From Nymphaea colorata (taxonomy: Eukaryota > Streptophyta > Magnoliopsida > Nymphaeales > Nymphaeaceae), in NCBI RefSeq assembly GCF_008831285.2, contig NC_045148.1, positions 12,258,183 through 12,322,182 of the forward strand: a stretch of 64,000 nt of DNA, read 5' to 3'. Of this stretch, positions 57,794-64,000 are shown piece after piece. The position numbers and the translations under genes were made by a program. Each line of letters starts with the position of its first letter. Position 1 is the first letter of the stretch. The notes under the pieces were generated by a model. That model worked only from the letters and a program-made list of their open reading frames with translations, was not told the origin of the DNA and made no database searches.

Positions 57794-60700
57794 CTGAATT
57801 GAGTTGAAAAATACTAACAATGTATTTATTATCCCTAAAAAAAATTAACCACGAATTCTAGCAAATTCACCAAGTCTTCCTTTTTGTAACAACATGCACA
57901 AGCTGAGACCACATTCACAGGCCAGCAGAGGCTAAGAGAAGCAGCAAAAGGGGAAGGACCCAAAAAAAAAAAAATGGATCATTACCTTTGCCAGTACCAA
58001 CGTTGTATATGCCAACATTCCCAGGTGTTGCCTTGGCAAGTGCTTTAACATGCGCATCAACCAGATCGGTCACATCAATATAATCTCTTACGCAAGTACC
58101 ATCTTCAGTCTGATAGTCAGTCCCTGCAACCTGCACAATGACCATCAAGTCTGCTAAAATTTGACCCATTTGACATTGTATTCCCATAAAGTTCCCAATT
58201 AAGTGGAAGTTGAGAGAATCTAAGAACTAAACAATGTGAAAAGATGTTTTGTGGTTCTCAGCTCATGGATTCAGCAATTCATGACTTCTGAGCTGTGAGA
58301 TGACAATACTGCATGCCTTTTTACTTGCATTCAACAAATAATGCAAACTTTATTTCTGAATAACATAATTGTTAGAGCTCCCGCCACAAGTGTAAAAGGA
58401 AAAACAATACATGGCATTTTGTGCTTCTCAGAACAAGGTTCAAAGTTCAAAAGACAGAAAGGTTTGAAAGAGAAACCAGGCAGGTAGGTGATATTAACTC
58501 CCCGCAGCCTTTTCGTACTATTGGATGATTGCAGTCTTCATGCACCGGGCAAGGACTGCACTAACTTTATATTACATGAAGGATCATGCTTATTCTAACA
58601 AACAGCCTAAATTCTTTAACAGTTTCCAGTTTAGTTTGGCTGAAGAGTCAGATTTAAACAGAAAATACGCAAACATTGGCATTTCGCTGGAGAGAAGAGG
58701 GGACTGGCTGGAGAAAGGAGAGGTATCATCCTCCTGCATCCCTCCTGAGACAATCCCTCCTGTCACCAGCAAACCGCCACACAGTGGCAGGAAGCATGCC
58801 TCCTTGTTTAAGTAACATGGAACTGCCAGAAAATGTGAACCAGTTAATGCTCAAAAACGCTAACTGTTAAAAGCTAGTCTACTGGTTTAGCATCCAGACA
58901 TGCATTAGCATGTAATGCATGTCTAAGACATTATTGTCCGCACCGACTTTCACATAATTACTTTTTTAACTTATGTAACCTCAGGTTCCCAGATAAATTG
59001 GGAGTAACCAACTCAACAACCACACAGTATTCAGAACCGGAGTGCTTATTTGGAATAAGGAATAGGCATCTATCATAAAACAATAATCATCAACAAACTG
59101 ACACAACCGTCAGAGCATCTGCAAGACTATTATGGAATGATCTAAAACCCAGGAGGAAAGTAACTCATAACACAATAAAAGACAACCTATACAAACCAAT
59201 ACCTTGAGATGGGGAATAATTCCTAAAGCTGCATCAAAGCATGCACCAGATATACGACCATGCTCCCGCAGCTCTGGCCTTGGAGCTTCTCCTAGTCTTC
59301 CTTCTGGATCTGATCCAATTACATTGAAGTATCTGGCCATCCAATTAAGTAACAATCAATTAGAAGTCACTAAGCGACTAAGGCATCCATAACATGAAAG
59401 GTCATACCAGGAGCTAAATTAGGATAGACAGTAAATGCATCATGAGCACAAAGGATTTTTTACAACTAATTGCTGCAATGGAAAAATGTACATATAATAA
59501 CAGTAAAAGGAAGTAAAAAGGTTTCTTCCCATCAAATTTTTAGATGTCATGAAAAAAAAGGAAGAAAAGAAAATAGGTGTTCTTATAAAAATTAAGAGTC
59601 CAGTTTACTGAACAAAGATGGTTAATGCAGGTGTCAGTCTAACAAACCTCAGTATCATGACAGCCATGTCCGACTTCTTGGAGTAATCTAAGATGATATC
59701 TTCTGCCATTTTTTTGGCTTTACCGTATGGGTTGATGGGAGCCTGCATTCAGGAAAACAAGATGCTGGTTTACAAAGGCATTTATTTTCATTGCTCATGT
59801 CATCTACCAAACTCTGACCTGAGGAGTATCCTCTTTTATCGGCATTTTATCTGGTTCACCATAAGTTGCACATGTGCTAGAATAAATCAGTGTCTTTACA
59901 CCATACGCTGCCATAGCTTCAAGTACCACCAATGTATTTGATGTGATGTTATGATAATACCTGAAAGCAACTTGACATGTCAATTAAAAATTAACAAGTA
60001 CAATGTGAGAAAACAGCAGCAATCAGAAGCCAGTTGGATCAAATGAACCCAATATTTGACTCACAATTAGTCTTTTAAATAACAATATCATAATTGGAAC
60101 AAATTAATCTTTTAAATAACAATATCATAATTGAAACAAATTGAACTAATAGACTCCTCCTACTATTAACAAGGATAATAAGTATCTAGAAGCTTTCACT
60201 ACTGCATACACAGAAATCAAGAAAACAAGTTTACGATGTGATAACAACAAACATAGAGATTGTACAACCAAGCAAAGGAAAAATTCTTGTTAAAAAAGAA
60301 GAAGAAAAACACACAAAAGCCACAGTCTGCGACACTATGTAAGCCACATTAGTAAGCTTACAATTCATTAACACTGTTAAACATCAGTGCATTCACAACA
60401 AAGAGACATAGAGCCAAGACGTGAAGATTTATATGCTTCCCATATAGACAGGTCATTTGATCATAAGTACCTTTAAAATAGCCTGATATTATTAGTTATT
60501 AAAGAGTGAATGAATATTCTCAAATTGACCAAAAATATGAATCATGTTGATTTCACAAGTTTTCTGTAAGTTTTCATTTTGAATGTATTTTAAGTATATG
60601 TCATCTATTTTTCTGTTTATAAATACCTTTTTGCAAGAAATATATTACAATAGTTGTCAAATTCAAGCCGTCAGACTCAAATCAGTCAAGGCCCTAAAGG

Positions 60701-62208
60701 AACTAGCTGAAAATAGACATTTTGACATTCTGAGACAGTCCAAGTCGGTTGACTAAACTAACATTAACAAAGAGGCACACAGATACAACACATAAACTGG
60801 AAAAGATCAAAACTATTATGAATCATGTCAACCACATGCTTCGCTGATTGCACATGGCACTACACAACAATAAAAAGGTTCCTCAACAGTTCATATGTAA
60901 AATCACCAGTGTAACACAAACACGTGTATAAGTACATACATACACACACACATATATAATGCTTATAATTTGTGTAACTACCATGCCTACCATTTATAAT
61001 ATACCTATATATATAGCATAGTCACAAATAACGTCTCTGAGGTTTTTCTCTGGTACAATACGGCGAGCTTGAAAAAAAAGGGAAAAATATGGTAAATTTT
61101 TAAAAATTTTAAAAAATTAAAAATGAAAAAAAAAAATAAGTGAGACTAATGACACAAACACCACAAGATAAGCAGATTTGCAACAAATAAAAAATAGAAA
61201 ATGAAAAAAAAAACTGTTTTCCATTAAAGAAACTGAAAAAAAAGAGAAAAAACGGGTTAAAAAAGTGTTTTTTTCGTTTTTAATGTATTTTTCAAAAAAC
61301 GCTTTTTTTTTAGTTTTAAATGGCCATTTAATTTATCGCGTTTTTTTTTGACAAAAGCGCATTTTCTGATAGAGCCTTCTAATTTGTGTGCCTACCAATT
61401 TATTTAAGGGGTAAGGTTGTTCACTGATTATAGCCCCATAGATGGTTTAAAACTATGTCACATGGGTGCGGGATGCGGGTGCTGGTGCGGGTGTGGGATA
61501 TAGCAAGTTCCCAAAAAAATTGGGTGCGGGTGCAGCGAAGGCATATAGATATATGTATACATATATACATAATCTCTTATATAAGTATTTTATTTGTCTA
61601 TACTCTATATTGTTAAATTTTTTTTATCAAGATCAATGTTGTAAAAACTGTATCGTAAGCCGTATCGGTCTGGCTTTAAGATACGTTGTATCGTAAAATA
61701 TCGTAACACATCGTAACCGTATCGTATTTTAAAAAAAAATCAAAAAAATATAAGAAATTCTCAAAAAATAATAAAAAATCAATAAAAATACTAACCATAT
61801 TTTAAGATACGGTGCCTGTATCGTAACTGTACGATACAGGTGGTGTATCGTATCACATTTTTAAAACCCGACGATACATATCGTACGATACGGACCCATA
61901 TCGTACGATACGTACAACACTTATCAAGATTACCCTTATATCAGACAAAATTCATAGTTTTAATAAATAAAATAGGGGGAGGAAAGAGAAAAGAGGGAAA
62001 AAAAGATGAGGAAAAAAAACAAGAGTGGGTGCAGTCAACGACACCCAACTCAGTTTGCCGAGTCGAGCCGCACCTACACCCAAGTTGACTCGGGTGCTTC
62101 ACCAATTTTGGTGCACCCATGTGACTTTGGTTTAAAATGAGTACACACACGAGGCACATAAAGTAGAAGGCACAAGTTTCTATACATGTATACATACCTA
62201 CATAAGTT

Positions 62209-62243
<35 letters not shown>

Positions 62244-63645
62244 GTATGTGTGTATAAGTGGATACCTACAGCCAGGTTCGCCACAGGAATCCTGTGAATC
62301 TCTATGGCCAGTAGTTGAGAACATTTAAACAAGAGAAAAACACAAAATATATAATTGGAGAAAGGCAAAAAACATTAGAAAAAAAACTAACTTTTACAGT
62401 AGGTACTCAAGATACCCTAGTAGGTAAATGACTAAATGTTGACTAGCTGCCAGAGTTGTTGACAAGACTGGTCCCTGACGACTTGAATGACAGGGATCAC
62501 AAGTCAGTGGCTGGTCCAACCAAGTGACCATTCAGATACAAGCTACAAATTTGTTTAATAGCCTTCCATTATTTAGTGTCTGGAACTCCTAAGAATTCCC
62601 ATGGAATAGTACATTCTGTGAATGTCTCCAAGAAAACCTTTGCCCAGAAATTGTCTCAAACAAAAATCAACTTATTTGAGGCAAACAATCACTTCTGCAA
62701 AACAATTCCAAAAATACAAAGAAAACATACCTAAGAGGATCAAGCGTACTCTCTCCAACATATGCCACAGCAGCAAAATGCATGACAGCATCAAAGGCAT
62801 TCTCCGAGAATATTTTTTTGACCTTAATAAGGTTAAAGAATAAAATAGACAAGCACACAGTATGTTCTAATTTCCATCAAAACTTATGTCACTGTTGTGT
62901 TTCAGGAGGATACAGCTTTTCCATCCCCTAGATCAGCATATATGAATTGAAGCCTTCCAGACTCTGGAAATTGCTGTTGTAGCACCTTCACCGCACCAAG
63001 GTTGCCCCTTGAAAGATTGTCCTGTTATGCATAGGCAAAAGAAAAATGCATACAGTTGTTGTAAGTTATCCTCAGCAAGCAGAGCCCCACACCATAAGAC
63101 AAAATTTCAAAGCAAACCTTCAAGAACTGAATTAAAAGGTGACCAAAACATACCACAATTGTTACACGATAATTATCCATTAGAAGCCGGAGTGCAGCAT
63201 GTGAACCTATATAGCCAGCACCACCAGTCACCAAGACATGGGTAACACCATCCTCATGCCCAGGGAACTAAAACGCCAACAGAGAAAAAGGAAAAAAAAG
63301 ACACCAATACTTCAAAAAGTGCAAATTGAAAGATTAAAGATATAGCAACACTCGATGATTTCCATGAATGCACATGGATGTGGACTTTTGCAGGGCAGCT
63401 TGATTCACTGAATTTTTCTTATATTACATGCTCAAGATCAGTCATGAATTGTACATAAATCATGGCCGACCGAAACTCCTTAACCAACTTTAGGAGATTA
63501 CGAAAATATGAAATGATTACCGGGCTAGAGCTACCATAGCCTGACGACTGCTTCAGAATAAGAATGCAGAGAACGGTGAGGATAGCAGCCAAAATAACTT
63601 TCCCAAAAAGATGAGGTTTTCGTCTTGAATCGCCATAATCCATAC
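57549..63645 (-). CDS. UXE: UDP-D-xylose/UDP-L-arabinose 4-epimerase (MUR4/UXE type), nine exons
   Basis: Short-chain dehydrogenase-type epimerase that interconverts UDP-xylose and UDP-arabinose for cell-wall and glycoprotein synthesis. The family members with an N-terminal anchor are type II Golgi membrane proteins. Numbering from the ATG at 63643: basic N-terminus, one membrane segment (about residues 15-31), the NAD-binding motif GGAGYIG (56-62), [26 protein letters not shown] (Ser173/174, Thr175), catalytic Tyr199 and Lys203 (YGKAK), [44 protein letters not shown] and [13 protein letters not shown]. Total 397 residues plus stop with all intron phases consistent. A UDP-galactose 4-epimerase lacks such an anchor and this long '[13 protein letters not shown]' stretch. 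An AG directly precedes GTATG at 63645, so an upstream exon adding about 20 residues probably exists, perhaps outside the window. Confidence 0.95.
57986..58130 (-). CDS. UXE: UXE exon 8 (of those visible)
   Basis: [20 protein letters not shown] to YNVGTGK. Starts phase 0 after tgtgcag and ends with 1 nt of a split Gly codon, donor g|gtaatg. Confidence 0.95.
59203..59332 (-). CDS. UXE: UXE exon 7
   Basis: Completes a split Arg codon, then [20 protein letters not shown] to [14 protein letters not shown]; donor aag|gtattg. Confidence 0.95.
59648..59742 (-). CDS. UXE: UXE exon 6 (catalytic Tyr/Lys)
   Basis: [20 protein letters not shown] to AVMIL plus 2 nt of Arg. Contains the YxxxK pair that performs hydride transfer with NAD. 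Confidence 0.95.
59819..59960 (-). CDS. UXE: UXE exon 5
   Basis: Completes Arg, then [44 protein letters not shown]; donor cag|gtcaga. Confidence 0.95.
59961..61444. other. UXE intron sequence left of the nested MITEs
   Basis: AT-rich, with a 36-nt near-repeat (cttttaaataacaatatcat.., 60072 and 60107) and A-rich runs near 61070-61300. No coding signal. Confidence 0.6.
61445..61452. repeat. 8-bp target-site duplication GTTTAAAA (left, outer MITE)
   Basis: Identical to 62130-62137. Confidence 0.85.
61626..61633. repeat. 8-bp target-site duplication ATCAAGAT (left, inner MITE)
   Basis: Identical to 61923-61930. Confidence 0.92.
61634..61922 (-). mobile_element. 289-bp deletion derivative of the hAT element at 26994
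   Basis: Starts CAATGTTGTAAAAACTG and ends CGTACAACACTT, flanked by ATCAAGAT. The left 100 bp match the reverse complement of the 3' end of the 3.5-kb hAT element (tatcgtaagccgtatcggtc, then ggctttaagatacg). The right 110 bp match its 5' end (tatcgtacgatacg arrays). The transposase gene is entirely missing, so it must move with transposase supplied in trans. Confidence 0.92.
61923..61930. repeat. 8-bp target-site duplication ATCAAGAT (right, inner MITE)
   Basis: Identical to 61626-61633. Confidence 0.92.
62130..62137. repeat. 8-bp target-site duplication GTTTAAAA (right, outer MITE)
   Basis: Identical to 61445-61452. Confidence 0.85.
62209..62243. repeat. (CA)n(TA)n compound microsatellite
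   Basis: About nine AC units then about eight AT units, in the UXE intron. Confidence 0.92.
62731..62822 (-). CDS. UXE: UXE exon 4
   Basis: [20 protein letters not shown] to STLDPL plus 2 nt of Arg, between attaag and ag|gtatgt. Confidence 0.95.
62914..63021 (-). CDS. UXE: UXE exon 3
   Basis: 36 codons: [36 protein letters not shown]; acceptor taacag, donor gct|gtatcc. It is too short to appear as a long frame but fits the family exactly. Confidence 0.93.
63154..63267 (-). CDS. UXE: UXE exon 2 (NAD-binding motif)
   Basis: 38 codons: [20 protein letters not shown] then [18 protein letters not shown]. Phase 0 at both ends; donor gtg|gtatgt. Confidence 0.95.
63521..63645 (-). CDS. UXE: UXE exon with membrane anchor (first visible)
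   Basis: From ATG 63643: [41 protein letters not shown], donor ccg|gtaatc. Basic residues followed by one hydrophobic segment suit a type II anchor. The preceding 'atatag|GT ATG' looks like a splice acceptor, so the true start may be in an upstream exon. Confidence 0.88.
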
Positions 63646-64000
63646 CTATATGGGAGAACAGATCAGTTGTCTATCACAAGAACTCCAGGAAAATGCTCGC
63701 CAGAAAAGAAAAAGAACCCTTTTTAGGTTTTAAGCACTTTTTTGCAAGGAAGATCGAAGACTTGTATTTCCAAAAACTTGTAGGAACAAAGATGCAAGAA
63801 ATCTACAAACCTAAAGATGCATTTGTTCAGAATTCAGGAGAAAAGCAATTCAGTGAAAACTTTCCACAACCAAATGCCAAAGAGGACAACTGACTGTTAT
63901 GACGCAATTTGGAAACCATGTCAGGAAGCCATGAGAAGAAAATTGAAGATAACGTGGTCAACTGAAACCAAGACATGGGACGAGAAGGTAAAAGAAGAAA
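63646..64000. other. UXE: upstream of the visible UXE coding exons
   Basis: AT-rich. No further UXE-like codons were recognised on the - strand. Probably intron or 5' UTR. Confidence 0.5.

Larger units (their letters stand above)
61453..62129. mobile_element. hAT-type MITE of the CTATGTCACATGGGT family, interrupted by a second MITE
   Basis: The ends CTATGTCACATGGGTGC and GCACCCATGTGACTTTG are inverted (two mismatches) and flanked by GTTTAAAA on both sides. Subterminal repeats of gggtgcgggtgc lie at the left, and their complement at the right. Without the 289-bp inner element and its 8-bp duplication it is 380 bp. It lies in the UXE intron between exons 4 and 5. Confidence 0.87.

Noticed and set aside
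62622-62843. + strand frames over 58525-63893
   Set aside because: They are antisense shadows of epimerase exons or introns on the - strand.

Overview
The window is nuclear DNA of a flowering plant, species not determined. It is AT-rich and packed with plant-type retrotransposons (Ty1/copia, Ty3/gypsy, L1-like LINE) and hAT DNA transposons. Two intron-rich host genes show through. No bacterial genes, CRISPR arrays, rRNA or tRNA were seen.

Host genes. (1) On the + strand, five coding exons between 22771 and 36918 encode the YTH (m6A-reading) domain and the acidic, Gly/Pro/Met-rich tail of the long form of CPSF30, a polyadenylation factor. No zinc-finger exons were found upstream in the window, and the last exon carries an apparent 1-base frameshift. 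(2) On the - strand, nine coding exons from 63645 down to 57549 encode a membrane-anchored UDP-D-xylose/UDP-L-arabinose 4-epimerase (MUR4/UXE type). All splice phases agree and give 397 codons plus stop from the ATG at 63643.

Layout. 1-2398: 3' part of a degraded + strand copia element. 3183-8825: a decayed hAT transposase gene (- strand), split by a 2,967-bp solo LTR (4212-7178) with a perfect 5-bp target duplication. 8826-13380: truncated - strand copia (copy A). 14190-15510: Ty3/gypsy pol relic with chromodomain. 15545-19095: another 5'-truncated - strand copia (copy C). 19096-22770: non-coding, A/C/T-rich. 25820-34392: almost complete - strand copia (copy B) inside a CPSF30 intron, itself interrupted by an intact-looking 3,502-bp hAT transposon (26994-30495). 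37041-37410: duplicated segment in the CPSF30 3' region. 39106-40806: second, truncated copy of the large LTR family. 40807-50100: L1-like LINE (- strand) interrupted by a + strand copia (copy D, 41636-46784, TSD TAGTG). 50100-57500: mostly unidentified DNA with a short hAT-type MITE at 52099-52325. 57549-63645: the epimerase gene, whose largest intron holds a MITE inside another MITE (61453-62129).

Most notable. The hAT element at 26994-30495 has matching ends, an 8-bp target duplication, dense TATCG/CGATA subterminal arrays and a spliced 781-residue transposase retaining the DDE residues. A 289-bp internally deleted relative of it sits in reverse orientation, with its own 8-bp duplication, inside the epimerase gene. 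Together they form an autonomous/non-autonomous pair in one window. Several insertions can be ordered in time because target duplications and interrupted reading frames are still visible.
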